Source: Pectinatus sp. (GTDB taxonomy: Bacteria > Bacillota > Negativicutes > Selenomonadales > Selenomonadaceae). Taken from it: a stretch of 61,135 bases of DNA. Position 1 is the stretch's first letter, and each line of letters starts with the position of its first letter. The notes under the pieces are model-generated. The model saw only the letters and a list, made by a program, of their open reading frames with translations, searched no databases and had not been told where the DNA came from. Both the position numbers and the translations under genes were made by a program. Below are positions 1 to 9,021 of this stretch, piece after piece. The stretch lies in contig JAHHSQ010000004.1 of assembly GCA_020025135.1 (NCBI GenBank), positions 1-61,135 on the forward strand. The letters are read 5' to 3'.

Positions 1-81
1 CTCGTAAGACCTGCTATTTCAGTAGGCAAGGTTCGCTAATATCCCAGAATCCCCCAGCTTTAGCCGTGGGGAGTGTGTCAA
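1..81 (+). mobile_element. Right end of an IS200/IS605-family element (tnpB reRNA tail)
   Basis: The window opens in the right-end region of an IS200/IS605-type element. A small hairpin (CCTGCT/AGTAGG, with one G-U pair, about 11-27) is followed by the typical right-end hairpin CCCCC-AGCTTTAGCCGT-GGGG (about 53-70) and a TCAA tetranucleotide at 78-81, the type of cleavage site known at IS608-like right ends. In this family the segment just inside the right end is also the 3' scaffold of the TnpB guide RNA (omega/reRNA). The transposase genes would lie upstream, outside the window. Confidence 0.7.
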
Positions 82-104
82 AAAAATGAGAAAAATGCTA
101 TAAT
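75..104 (+). promoter_or_regulatory. Probable gatCAB promoter, spanning the IS junction
   Basis: A perfect TATAAT lies at 99-104. GTGTCA (75-80, four of six matches to TTGACA) lies 18 bases upstream. The -35-like hexamer sits inside the IS right end, while the -10 lies in the flank. No other good promoter is seen ahead of gatC. Confidence 0.5.
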
Positions 105-139
105 AAAACAATGTAGTGATGATGATTGGAGGAGATACA

Positions 140-427
140 ATGAAAATGTCTGCTAAAGATGTACAAACGGTGGCTAATCTATCACGTTTGAAAATCGCAG
201 ATACAGAAGAAGCAAATTACGCACAAGAATTAGAAGATTTTTTGCAATATGTCGACGTTCTCAGCAAGGTGGATACGGAAGGTGTAAAGCCGATGGCTCA
301 CGTTTTGCCATTACAAAATGTCTTTCGTGAAGATGTCGTAAAACCTTCTTTAGCTAGAGATTTAGCTCTTTCTAATGCCCCAGAACAGGAAAACGGCTAT
401 TTTAAAGTGCCACGCATCTTAGAATAA
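140..427 (+). CDS. gatC: Asp-tRNA(Asn)/Glu-tRNA(Gln) amidotransferase subunit C
   Basis: GatC is the small subunit of GatCAB. It wraps around GatA and GatB and stabilises the complex that converts Glu-tRNA(Gln) or Asp-tRNA(Asn) to the amidated forms. The product has 95 residues, the usual family length, with the typical opening (KDVQTVANLSRLKI), the central FLQYVDVLSKVDTEGV segment and the C-terminal YFKVPRIL. The reading frame is open from 116, but ATG 140 is chosen because GGAGGAG lies at 128-134, five bases upstream. It is the first gene of gatC-gatA-gatB, 22 bases ahead of gatA. Confidence 0.95.
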   Translation: MKMSAKDVQTVANLSRLKIADTEEANYAQELEDFLQYVDVLSKVDTEGVKPMAHVLPLQNVFREDVVKPSLARDLALSNAPEQENGYFKVPRILE

Positions 428-449
428 TACGAGGAGAAGGGGAATTTAA

Positions 450-1916
450 GTGAGTTTGTATAAAAAAACAGTACATGAATTACACAATCTGCTGTTAAAT
501 AAAGAAGTGAAGGCAACCGATATTGCAAAGAGTTACTTACAGCAAATCGACGCCCGTGAAGAGCAAATATTTGCCTATAATACTTTGACGGAGAAAGAAA
601 TGGTCTTAAAACAGGCAGAAAAAGTAGATGAGAAATTGGCGAGTGGCGAAGAAATTTCTTTCTTAGCAGGTATCCCTGGCGCTATCAAGGATAATATCTG
701 CACGAAGGGAATACGCACCACTTGTTCTTCTAAAATGCTTGACAATTTCATTCCGCCCTACGATGCTACAGTTATAGAAAAACTGACTGCTGCTGACTAC
801 ATTTCTTTAGGTAAAACAAACCTTGATGAATTTGCTATGGGCGGTTCTACAGAAAATTCCGCTTTTACTAGAACGAATAACCCCTGGAATTATGAATATG
901 TACCTGGCGGTTCTAGTGGTGGTTCAGCAGCTGCTGTGGGAAGTGGTATGGCGGCATGGGCTTTGGGTTCTGATACCGGTGGCTCCATTCGTCAGCCGAG
1001 CGCTTTTTGTGGCGTTGTCGGTTTAAAACCAACTTACGGCAGAGTATCTCGCTATGGTTTAATTGCCTACGCTTCTTCCTTAGACCAGATTGGGCCAATC
1101 GCCCGCGACGTCACGGATGCGGCGCATATTTTACAGGCTATTGCCGGACATGATGAGATGGATTCGACATCCATTGCGGATAAGTGCCCGAATTATGCTG
1201 AAGCTTTGGTTGCTGATGTAAAAGGATTAAAAATTGGTATCCCAGAGGAATATTTTATCGATGGCATGGATAAAGAAGTAGCTGCTAAGATAGAAGAAGC
1301 TATTGCAAACTTTAAAAAATTGGGAGCAGAAATTGTTCCTATTTCTTTGCCCAATACCAAATACGCCATTGCTACGTATTATTTAATTGCCTGTGCAGAA
1401 GCATCTACTAATCTCTCGCGTTATGATGGTGTCAGCTACGGAGAAAGAGTAGCGGGAGAAGACATTGTCTCCATGATGACCAATACAAGGACTGCCAAGT
1501 TCGGTGAAGAAGTAAAGCGCCGTATCATGATTGGCAATTATGCGCTTAGTGCGGGATATTATGATGCTTATTATTTGAAGGCTTTAAAAGTAAGAAGATT
1601 GATTAAAGAAGATTATGATAGAGCTTTTCAACAGGTTGACGTCATTTTAGCACCAGTTGCTCCAACACCGGCCTATAAAGCTGGTTCTATTATCAATAAT
1701 CCGTTACAGATGTATCTACAAGATATATTTACGGTACCGCTAAATTTGGCTGGATTACCAGGTATTTCTTTGCCGTGTGGCTATACGACGAATAACCTCC
1801 CTATCGGTATGCAGTTGATGGGTAAACCACTTGGCGAAATGGAAATCATTCGAGCAGCATATACCTATGAACAAGAATATGGTTTCCCCAATAAGATTGC
1901 AGAGGTGAATGAATAA
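450..1916 (+). CDS. gatA: Glu-tRNA(Gln) amidotransferase subunit A
   Basis: GatA is the glutaminase of GatCAB. It releases ammonia from glutamine and channels it to GatB. At 488 residues it is full length for an amidase-signature enzyme. The catalytic Ser-cisSer-Lys triad can be placed at K80 (PGAIKDN), S155 (GGSSGGS) and S179 (SDTGGSIRQP). The start is GTG with a GGAGAAGGGG-type ribosome site (433-442). Its stop overlaps the gatB start by one base (TAATG), indicating translational coupling. Confidence 0.97.
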   Translation: MSLYKKTVHELHNLLLNKEVKATDIAKSYLQQIDAREEQIFAYNTLTEKEMVLKQAEKVDEKLASGEEISFLAGIPGAIKDNICTKGIRTTCSSKMLDNFIPPYDATVIEKLTAADYISLGKTNLDEFAMGGSTENSAFTRTNNPWNYEYVPGGSSGGSAAAVGSGMAAWALGSDTGGSIRQPSAFCGVVGLKPTYGRVSRYGLIAYASSLDQIGPIARDVTDAAHILQAIAGHDEMDSTSIADKCPNYAEALVADVKGLKIGIPEEYFIDGMDKEVAAKIEEAIANFKKLGAEIVPISLPNTKYAIATYYLIACAEASTNLSRYDGVSYGERVAGEDIVSMMTNTRTAKFGEEVKRRIMIGNYALSAGYYDAYYLKALKVRRLIKEDYDRAFQQVDVILAPVAPTPAYKAGSIINNPLQMYLQDIFTVPLNLAGLPGISLPCGYTTNNLPIGMQLMGKPLGEMEIIRAAYTYEQEYGFPNKIAEVNE

Positions 1917-3358
1917 TGTCGTATGAAGCAGTTATCGGTCTTGAAATTCACAGCGAATTAAAAACCAAGACAAAGATATTTTGTGGTTGTGCCACTGCCT
2001 TTGGAGCGGAACAAAATACCCATGTTTGTCCAGTATGTCTAGGTTTACCAGGCGTTTTACCAGTAGTAAATAAGCGAGTCGTAGAATTTGCGATTAAGGC
2101 TGGCTTAGCCTTGAATTGCCATATCAATAAATTTAGCAAATTTGACCGCAAAAATTATTACTATCCTGATTTACCTAAAAATTTCCAGACATCCCAATAT
2201 GATTTGCCAATTGCCGAACACGGTTATGTGGATATTGAAGTGGGCGGTGAAACCAAGCGCATTCGCATTACGCGTATTCATATGGAAGAAGATGCTGGCA
2301 AATTGGTGCATTCTGGCAATACCATTAAAGATTCTGATAGTTCAGATGTCGATTATAATCGTACTGGCGTCCCTTTGATAGAAATCGTTTCTGAACCGGA
2401 TATGCACACGCCAGAAGAAGCGCGTGCTTATATGGAAAAGGTAAAATCCATCTTGGAATATATCGATGTTTCTAACTGTCGTATGGAAGAAGGAAATTTG
2501 CGTGCCGATGTCAATGTTTCCCTGCGCCAGAAAGGCACGGAAAAACTTGGCACTAAGACGGAAATGAAAAACTTAAATTCCTTCAAAATGGTGGAAGCAG
2601 CTCTTGCCTATGAAATAGAACGCCAAGAAGATGTTTTAGAAGATGGCGGAAAAATCGTGCAAGAAACGCGCACTTGGGACGATGCTAAAGGAAAAACACT
2701 TTCTATGCGCTCCAAGGAAGAAGCGCAAGATTATCGCTATATGCCAGAACCAGATTTAGTTCCTATTATCATAACCGATGAAGAAATTGAAAAATACAGG
2801 GCCGGCCTGCCAGAACTTCCCGATGCTTTGCAAAAACGCCTCATGGAAGAATGGCAACTATCTGCTTACGATGCTGGTTTTATCACTTCTTCTCGCGCGA
2901 TGGCGGACTATTTCGCTGCTGTCATGGCTGCAGAAAAATTATCTCCTAAATTAGTAGTAAACTGGCTCATGGGCGATTTATCCAAACAATTAAATGCCGA
3001 AAATATTACTTTAGCTGAGTCGCCAGTAGATGCTAAACGCTTAGCTAAAATGTTGGCCCTTTTAGAAAAAGGAACCATTTCCTCCAAAATCGGCAAACAG
3101 CTCTTTGCCGAAATGTGGAAAAATCCAGCAGAACCGATGGATATTGTCAAAGAAAAGGGTTGGATTCAGATTACGGATACTAAAGAAATAGAACAAATTA
3201 TTGATGCCGTTATTGCCGCTAATCCCAAACCCGTGGCCGACTATCAAGCTGGCAATAAAAAATCAATCGGTTTTTTGGTTGGACAGGTTATGAAGATGAG
3301 TAAAGGAAAAGCTAATCCAGCGCTTGCCAATAAATTATTAGCACAAAAATTAGAATAG
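1916..3358 (+). CDS. gatB: Asp/Glu-tRNA amidotransferase subunit B
   Basis: GatB binds the mischarged tRNA, phosphorylates the side-chain carboxylate with ATP and accepts ammonia from GatA. At 480 residues it is full length, with the N-terminal GatB signature (EAVIGLEIHSELKT), the zinc-site cysteines of the catalytic domain (CGCATAFG...CPVCLGLPG) and the C-terminal YqeY-like tail that clamps the tRNA (KSIGFLVGQVMKMSKGKANP). It ends the gatCAB operon. No GlnRS or AsnRS gene is seen in the window. Confidence 0.97.
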   Translation: MSYEAVIGLEIHSELKTKTKIFCGCATAFGAEQNTHVCPVCLGLPGVLPVVNKRVVEFAIKAGLALNCHINKFSKFDRKNYYYPDLPKNFQTSQYDLPIAEHGYVDIEVGGETKRIRITRIHMEEDAGKLVHSGNTIKDSDSSDVDYNRTGVPLIEIVSEPDMHTPEEARAYMEKVKSILEYIDVSNCRMEEGNLRADVNVSLRQKGTEKLGTKTEMKNLNSFKMVEAALAYEIERQEDVLEDGGKIVQETRTWDDAKGKTLSMRSKEEAQDYRYMPEPDLVPIIITDEEIEKYRAGLPELPDALQKRLMEEWQLSAYDAGFITSSRAMADYFAAVMAAEKLSPKLVVNWLMGDLSKQLNAENITLAESPVDAKRLAKMLALLEKGTISSKIGKQLFAEMWKNPAEPMDIVKEKGWIQITDTKEIEQIIDAVIAANPKPVADYQAGNKKSIGFLVGQVMKMSKGKANPALANKLLAQKLE

Positions 3359-3566
3359 CATTATTGGGCACAAAAGGGTCCATTAGCGATGCCGTATTAG
3401 GTGCAGAAAATTACAGGAGACGGTTGTTTTAACTGCATGGCGAGAGTGCTAAATAGATTTAAGTTGTGAGAACATCATTTAGATTAGCTAGCCTTTTGAG
3501 AAAAATAATTCTTGGTTCTTTTTGTATAGTTATAAAAAATAATAGTGCCATTCTGTATATTTTTTC

Positions 3567-3600
3567 AAAACCGGTTAAATACTTTTAACCGGTTTTTTCT
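3567..3600 (+). terminator. Intrinsic terminator of gatCAB
   Basis: A perfect 13-bp stem (AAAACCGGTTAAA at 3567-3579 with its complement at 3584-3596) and a TACT loop are followed by a T-run. The 208 bases between gatB and this hairpin contain no recognisable gene. Confidence 0.9.
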
Positions 3601-3618
3601 AAATTGATAGCCTTACTG

Positions 3619-3647
3619 TTGACGATATTCATAATTTTCATTATAAT
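3619..3647 (+). promoter_or_regulatory. SigA-type promoter of dprA operon
   Basis: TTGACG (3619-3624), a 17-base spacer and TATAAT (3642-3647) form a near-consensus housekeeping promoter. It lies 22 bases after the gatB terminator and about 50 bases before the dprA start. Confidence 0.85.
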
Positions 3648-3696
3648 CGTTAGGAAGTTTGTTTATTTTCTACAAAACTTGCTAGGAGTGGATTTT

Positions 3697-4794
3697 ATGG
3701 AAAAATATTTTTTGGCAGCACTGCAAAGTACTACTGGTATTGGTAGTGAAACTATCAAAAAACTCCTCGCTCATTTTGGAAAAGCAAGCGTAGCTTGGCA
3801 GGCTTCTAAAACAGAGTTACAAGCCAGTAATTTGTTAAATCTTTCTCAACTAAAGAATTTATTGAGACAACAAAAAACATTTGATTTGACGTCTCAAGTA
3901 GAATTTTGGCAAAAAAAGGAAATAAAAATAGTCAGCATTTTTGAAGACGATTACCCATCTTTATTGAAAGAAATTTATAACCCGCCACTATTACTTTTCT
4001 ATCGGGGCAAGATGGAAGTTTGTCAAAAGAAATGTTTGGCAATAGTAGGGGCAAGAAAATTTTCTGCATATGGAAGAAGTATTGCCCATAATTTAGGAAG
4101 AGATTTAGCGGCTAATGGCTATACCGTGGTCAGCGGAGCAGCATATGGCATAGATACAGCAGCACAAAAGGGAGCTTTGCTCGGTGGTACGACAGCTGCC
4201 GTACTGGGATGTGGCGTTGATATAGCTTATCCGCGTGAAAATCAACGTCTTTTAGCGCAAATTGCAGAGCAGGGAGTAGTTTTGTCGGAATATTTGCCGG
4301 GAACAAGGCCTAAAGCCGGTTATTTCCCCGCACGTAATCGCATCATTAGTGGGCTTTCTAGGGGTGTTGTAGTTGTAGAAGCGGCGCGGCGCAGTGGTTC
4401 GCTTATCACGGCGGAAATGGCCCTAAATGCGGGGAGAGATGTTTTTGCTGTACCAGGCAGTATTTATTCAGAGCAAAGCGAAGGTTGTAATCATCTCATT
4501 CAAGAAGGGGCAAAGCTCATCACCTCTGCTTTCGATGTCTTACAAGAGTATGAAGGGCGAGAAAATATTTGTACCTTTTCCGCAGGGAAATTAAATCTCA
4601 CGGCCGAGGAAGCTAAGGTTTATGCCGTGCTCACTCCAGATAAACCTTTGAGTTTAGATGAGTTGGTCGCTAAATTGAGAATGCGAGTTTCGCATATCAG
4701 TTTCGTTTTATTGCAAATGAAGTTAAAAAATATTGTAACAGAAGTATCGACGGGTAGTTATATTCGCCGTACTGGGGAGAAAACAATTGAGTAA
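3697..4794 (+). CDS. dprA: DNA-processing protein A (RecA loader)
   Basis: DprA/Smf binds incoming single-stranded DNA and loads RecA during natural transformation. The Rossmann-like DprA domain is clear: AIVGARKFSAYG, VVSGAAYGIDTAAQKGAL, GCGVDIAYPRENQ, FPARNRIISGLS and RRSGSLITAEMA. A C-terminal winged-helix-like segment starts around residue 290. ATG 3697 is chosen because AGGAG lies at 3684-3688; the frame is open further upstream but has no ribosome site. The length from there, 365 residues, matches the family. It overlaps topA by 8 bases. Confidence 0.94.
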   Translation: MEKYFLAALQSTTGIGSETIKKLLAHFGKASVAWQASKTELQASNLLNLSQLKNLLRQQKTFDLTSQVEFWQKKEIKIVSIFEDDYPSLLKEIYNPPLLLFYRGKMEVCQKKCLAIVGARKFSAYGRSIAHNLGRDLAANGYTVVSGAAYGIDTAAQKGALLGGTTAAVLGCGVDIAYPRENQRLLAQIAEQGVVLSEYLPGTRPKAGYFPARNRIISGLSRGVVVVEAARRSGSLITAEMALNAGRDVFAVPGSIYSEQSEGCNHLIQEGAKLITSAFDVLQEYEGRENICTFSAGKLNLTAEEAKVYAVLTPDKPLSLDELVAKLRMRVSHISFVLLQMKLKNIVTEVSTGSYIRRTGEKTIE

Positions 4795-6973
4795 TAATTC
4801 AGAACAAACCGTTAAAAGTGCTGGTAAAAAAACTAAGAGAAAAACTAAAAAACGTACTGTTGAACCTGCGAAAACTTTAGTCATTGTGGAATCACCAGCT
4901 AAAGCAAAAACGATTGAAAAATATTTGGGCAATAAAAAATACGAAGTGATGGCTTCTATGGGGCATTTGCGTGATTTACCGAAGAGCCAGTTTGGTATTG
5001 ATTTAGAACATGATTTTACGCCCAAATATATCAATATTCGTGGAAAAGGTGAACTGATAAAAAAACTCAAGAAGGCGGCTAAAAAGGCTGGTAAAATTTA
5101 CTTGGCATCTGACCCCGACCGAGAAGGAGAAGCTATTGCCTGGCATTTAGCTCATATTTTGGAAATGGATGACCAAGAAAAATGTCGCATTGTCTTCAAT
5201 GAAATAACGAAACAAGCTATCAAGGAGGCTGTCAAAGCTCCGCGGGAGATAAATTTGGACTTAGTAGATGCTCAACAGGCGCGTCGCATGTTAGACCGCA
5301 TTGTTGGCTATAAATTAAGTCCTTTATTGTGGCGCAAAATAAAAAAAGGATTGAGCGCCGGGCGCGTTCAATCAGTAGTTGTTCGCATGGTCTGTGATAG
5401 AGAGATAGAGATTAATAAATTTATTGCCGAAGAGTATTGGACAATTGGCGTTAAATTGCGAGGCGGGGTTAAACCAGCTACTTTTGCTGGTGAGTTATCT
5501 GCTATCAGTGGTGAAAAGTGCCACATCAACAATGAAGAAGAGGCTATGCGTATTGCTGAAGATTTATCAGTGCAAGAATTTGTGGTTAAAGAGATTAAAA
5601 AATCAGAACGCAAACGGAAGGCTCCAGCTCCTTTTATCACTAGTTCTTTGCAACAAGATGCAGCGCGCAAACTCGGTTTTACATCGCGTAGAACTATGAT
5701 GATTGCCCAACAGCTTTATGAAGGTATTAACATTGGTCGCAAAGGACCAGCGGGGCTCATCACGTATATGCGTACAGATTCTACCAGAGTGTCAGAAGTC
5801 GCACAATTAGAGGCGCAAAAATACATTCGCAATAACTTTGGTGATAATTATTTACCAGAAAAACCACCGGTATATAGTGCTAAAAAAGATGCTCAGGATG
5901 CCCATGAAGCAATTCGTCCTACAGATATCAATCTTTTGCCTAATGCGATAGAACAATATTTGACCAAAGAACAACTAAAATTATATCGTTTGATTTGGCA
6001 GCGCTTTTTGGCCAGTCAAATGCTCCCTTCCATTCATAATATTGTCAATATTGCCATCACTGGTGGTATATATACACTGAAGGCGAGTGGCTCGATTTTG
6101 AAGTTTGATGGTTTTACTGCGGTCTATAAAGAAAATGACAGTAAAAAAGATGTCGTCTTGCCAGAAGTCGAGCAAGGTGAAATTTTGAAATTGCGCAAGG
6201 TTTTGCCAGAACAACATTTTACTGAGCCGCCACCTCGTTATAACGATGCCTCTATTGTCAAAGTGTTGGAAGAAAAAGGTATCGGTAGACCGAGTACCTA
6301 TGCGCCAATTATAGATACGGTTTTAAATCGTGGTTATGTTGTTCGTAACGGCAAAAAATTTGAGCCAACTGAATTGGGGTTTATCGTTCTGGACCTTTTG
6401 GAAACATATTTTAAAGATATAGTCGACATTCGTTTCACAGCAGGATTAGAAGCGGATTTAGACAAAATTGCCGAAGGCGTCATGGAAAAAAATGAGCTCT
6501 TGGAACATTTCTACGTACCGTTTGCTAAAACATTAGAAAAGGCTGAAGCGGAAATAGGTCATGTCGATATCCCAGAAGAGGTTTCAGATGTGCCTTGTGA
6601 TAAATGTGGACGCATGATGGTCATAAAACAAGGAAAATATAGTAAATTTTTAGCTTGTCCTGGTTTCCCAGAATGTCGAAATACGAAACCAATATTGAAA
6701 GATACAGGAGCAGTCTGCCCACTCTGTGGTGGCAAGATTGTAGAGCGCCGAACTAAAAAGGGCAAGGTATTCTACGGTTGTGAAAATTATCCAGAATGTA
6801 CTTTTGTTACTTGGGATGCCCCAGCCGGCAAGAAATGTACTGTATGTGGAGCTGACCTTTTGAAACATCGCTATAAAAATGGTAAGGTAATAGAATATTG
6901 TAGTAATGAAAAATGTCCTAGCTTGGCCGATAGCGGGACAGATTTACAGAAAAAAGCAGTGAAGAGTAAATAG
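4787..6973 (+). CDS. topA: DNA topoisomerase I (type IA)
   Basis: TopA relaxes negative supercoils by single-strand passage. The Toprim domain follows a Lys/Arg-rich 30-residue N-terminal extension: VIVESPAKAKTIEKYLG, and ASDPDREGEAIAWHL with the metal-binding DxD. The active-site tyrosine is Y327 in ITYMRTDSTR. Three C4 zinc-ribbon modules end the protein (CDKCG...CPGFPEC, CPLCG...CENYPEC, CTVCG...CSNEKC). It has 728 residues. The start is TTG with GGGGAG at 4772-4777, overlapping dprA in another frame. Confidence 0.97.
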   Translation: MSNNSEQTVKSAGKKTKRKTKKRTVEPAKTLVIVESPAKAKTIEKYLGNKKYEVMASMGHLRDLPKSQFGIDLEHDFTPKYINIRGKGELIKKLKKAAKKAGKIYLASDPDREGEAIAWHLAHILEMDDQEKCRIVFNEITKQAIKEAVKAPREINLDLVDAQQARRMLDRIVGYKLSPLLWRKIKKGLSAGRVQSVVVRMVCDREIEINKFIAEEYWTIGVKLRGGVKPATFAGELSAISGEKCHINNEEEAMRIAEDLSVQEFVVKEIKKSERKRKAPAPFITSSLQQDAARKLGFTSRRTMMIAQQLYEGINIGRKGPAGLITYMRTDSTRVSEVAQLEAQKYIRNNFGDNYLPEKPPVYSAKKDAQDAHEAIRPTDINLLPNAIEQYLTKEQLKLYRLIWQRFLASQMLPSIHNIVNIAITGGIYTLKASGSILKFDGFTAVYKENDSKKDVVLPEVEQGEILKLRKVLPEQHFTEPPPRYNDASIVKVLEEKGIGRPSTYAPIIDTVLNRGYVVRNGKKFEPTELGFIVLDLLETYFKDIVDIRFTAGLEADLDKIAEGVMEKNELLEHFYVPFAKTLEKAEAEIGHVDIPEEVSDVPCDKCGRMMVIKQGKYSKFLACPGFPECRNTKPILKDTGAVCPLCGGKIVERRTKKGKVFYGCENYPECTFVTWDAPAGKKCTVCGADLLKHRYKNGKVIEYCSNEKCPSLADSGTDLQKKAVKSK

Positions 6974-6991
6974 AGAATAGGAATTAAAAAA

Positions 6992-8302
6992 TTGCAAAAA
7001 GAAATTATCGTTATTGGGGCGGGTTTAGCTGGCAGTGAAGCTGCTTGGCAGATAGCCCAGCAGGGAATTCCCGTAAAATTATATGAGATGCGACCCAAAA
7101 AGCAAACTCCAGCGCACAAGACGGGAGAATTTGCGGAATTGGTTTGCAGTAATTCTCTGCGCGGAGCGAGTCTTGATAATGCTGTTGGCATTTTGAAAGA
7201 AGAGATGCGTCGCTTTGCTTCGTTGATTATCACTGCTGCCGACAAACATGCTGTTCCAGCAGGAGGGGCGTTGGCGGTAGATAGACATGGTTTTTCTCAG
7301 TACATTACGGCGCAGGTGAAAGAACATCCGCTTGTGGAAGTTATAGAAGAAGAAGTAATAGATATTCCGAGTACGGAAGACCAGATTGTCGTCATTGCCT
7401 CTGGACCTTTGACGGCAGGCGGTCTTTCGGAAGCCATTTCTAGGTTGACTGGAATGGAGTATTTTTATTTTTATGATGCGGCAGCTCCACTCATCAGTAA
7501 AGAGAGCATCGATATGAATAAGGTTTATCGGGCTTCTCGTTATGGTAAGGGGACTGCTGACTATCTAAATTGTCCTTTTACCAAGGAGGAATATGCTCGT
7601 TTTTGGCATGAATTGGTCAATGCCGAAATGGTCAAACCTAAGAAATTTGAAAAAGAGATATTCTTTGAAGGTTGTATGCCGATAGAGGCCATGGCTGCGA
7701 GAGGAGAAGATACCCTTCTTTATGGACCATTAAAACCAGTAGGTCTAGAACATCCTCTTACGCATGAACGACCATATGCGGTGGTACAGTTGCGACAGGA
7801 TAATGTAGCAGATAGTCTATATAATATGGTTGGCTTTCAGACCCACTTAAAATGGCCAGAACAAAAGCGTGTTTTTGGCTTGATACCAGGTCTAGAAAAT
7901 TTGGAAATTGTTCGTTATGGGGTCATGCACCGCAATACCTTTATAAATTCACCAGAGCTACTTGCTCCGACCATGCAGGTAAAAAAACAACCAAGGCTGT
8001 TTTTTGCCGGTCAGATAACTGGTGTAGAAGGTTATGTGGAATCGGCAGCTTCTGGCTTTGTGGCTGGTATTAATGCTGCCCGCTTACAAAGAGGCGAAGC
8101 GCCAGTCGTATTCCCTCCAGAAACGGCACATGGGGCCTTGTGCCGCTATATAACATCGACGCCAGCAAAACATTTCCAGCCGATGAATATCAATTTTGGT
8201 CTCTTGCCCAGTGTGTCAATGCGCGATAAAAAAGCTAAGAAGCAGTTTTTAGCACAACGTGCTTTACAGAGGGTGGAAGAATTTAAAAGAGAGATAAAGT
8301 AG
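6992..8302 (+). CDS. trmFO: Folate/FAD-dependent tRNA (uracil-54-C5)-methyltransferase
   Basis: TrmFO (formerly Gid) makes ribothymidine at position 54 of tRNA using methylenetetrahydrofolate and FADH2. At 436 residues it is full length, with an N-terminal FAD-binding motif (GAGLAGSEAA), the diagnostic ELVCSNSLRG with a cysteine at position 52, and a second conserved cysteine in FEGCMPIEAMA. The C-terminal part carries the GVEGYVESAASG segment. The start is TTG with a weak AGGA about nine bases ahead. It follows topA by 18 bases in the same operon. Confidence 0.95.
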   Translation: MQKEIIVIGAGLAGSEAAWQIAQQGIPVKLYEMRPKKQTPAHKTGEFAELVCSNSLRGASLDNAVGILKEEMRRFASLIITAADKHAVPAGGALAVDRHGFSQYITAQVKEHPLVEVIEEEVIDIPSTEDQIVVIASGPLTAGGLSEAISRLTGMEYFYFYDAAAPLISKESIDMNKVYRASRYGKGTADYLNCPFTKEEYARFWHELVNAEMVKPKKFEKEIFFEGCMPIEAMAARGEDTLLYGPLKPVGLEHPLTHERPYAVVQLRQDNVADSLYNMVGFQTHLKWPEQKRVFGLIPGLENLEIVRYGVMHRNTFINSPELLAPTMQVKKQPRLFFAGQITGVEGYVESAASGFVAGINAARLQRGEAPVVFPPETAHGALCRYITSTPAKHFQPMNINFGLLPSVSMRDKKAKKQFLAQRALQRVEEFKREIK

Positions 8303-8318
8303 AAAGAAGCGATGAAAT

Positions 8319-8855
8319 ATGGAATTTAGAGCAACTACAATAGCCGTAGTTCGCAAAGCTGGAAAGGTAGCTATGGCCGGTGATGGTCAAGTTACCTTTG
8401 GCCAAAATACAATTATGAAAGGCAATGCCAGAAAAGTGAGACGCATTTATCACGATGAAGTGTTAGCTGGTTTTGCCGGTTCCGTTGCTGATGCGTTTAC
8501 ACTTTTTGAAAAATTTGAAGCTAAATTGGAAGAATTTCACGGAGACTTGCCCAGGGCGGCAGTAGAGTTGGCTAAAGAATGGCGTATGGATAAAGTTTTG
8601 CGGAAGTTAGAGGCGTTGCTTTTGGTTGCTAATAAAGAAAATACGCTTTTGATTTCTGGCAATGGTGAAGTTATCGAGCCAGATTGTAGTGTAGCAGCCA
8701 TCGGTTCAGGTGGTTTTTATGCCTTAGCTGCTGGTAAAGCCTTGGTTAAAAATACTGATATGCCAGCGCGTGACATTGCTGCAGAAGCACTCAATATTGC
8801 TGCTGATATTTGCGTATATACAAATCACAATATCATTGTTGAAGAATTGGCTTAG
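8319..8855 (+). CDS. hslV: ATP-dependent protease peptidase subunit HslV (ClpQ)
   Basis: HslV is the proteasome-like threonine peptidase that forms double hexamers and is activated by HslU. It has 178 residues. The catalytic threonine is probably T6 in MEFRATTIAVV, exposed after removal of a five-residue propeptide. The AGDGQVTFGQNT segment is typical of the family. In B. subtilis the xerC-like gene codV precedes clpQ; here trmFO does, 16 bases upstream. Confidence 0.95.
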   Translation: MEFRATTIAVVRKAGKVAMAGDGQVTFGQNTIMKGNARKVRRIYHDEVLAGFAGSVADAFTLFEKFEAKLEEFHGDLPRAAVELAKEWRMDKVLRKLEALLLVANKENTLLISGNGEVIEPDCSVAAIGSGGFYALAAGKALVKNTDMPARDIAAEALNIAADICVYTNHNIIVEELA

Positions 8856-9021
8856 TGAATTTGGTGTAAATAACTTTTCTTGTTGAAGCAGATATTTTTT
8901 ATCTATGGGTGGAAGCACGTCAAGTAAATAATGTAGAGTAGAGGAGGATGCTGCCACAAAGACTACACTCTTTTTATTAAATACCTTGAAGAAAGTGTAG
9001 AATTAGGCAACAGGTGAAATT

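Noticed and set aside
3483..3510. CodY-box-like TTTTGAGAAAAAT before dprA
   Set aside because: Four or more mismatches, and it lies upstream of the gatB terminator rather than at the dprA promoter.
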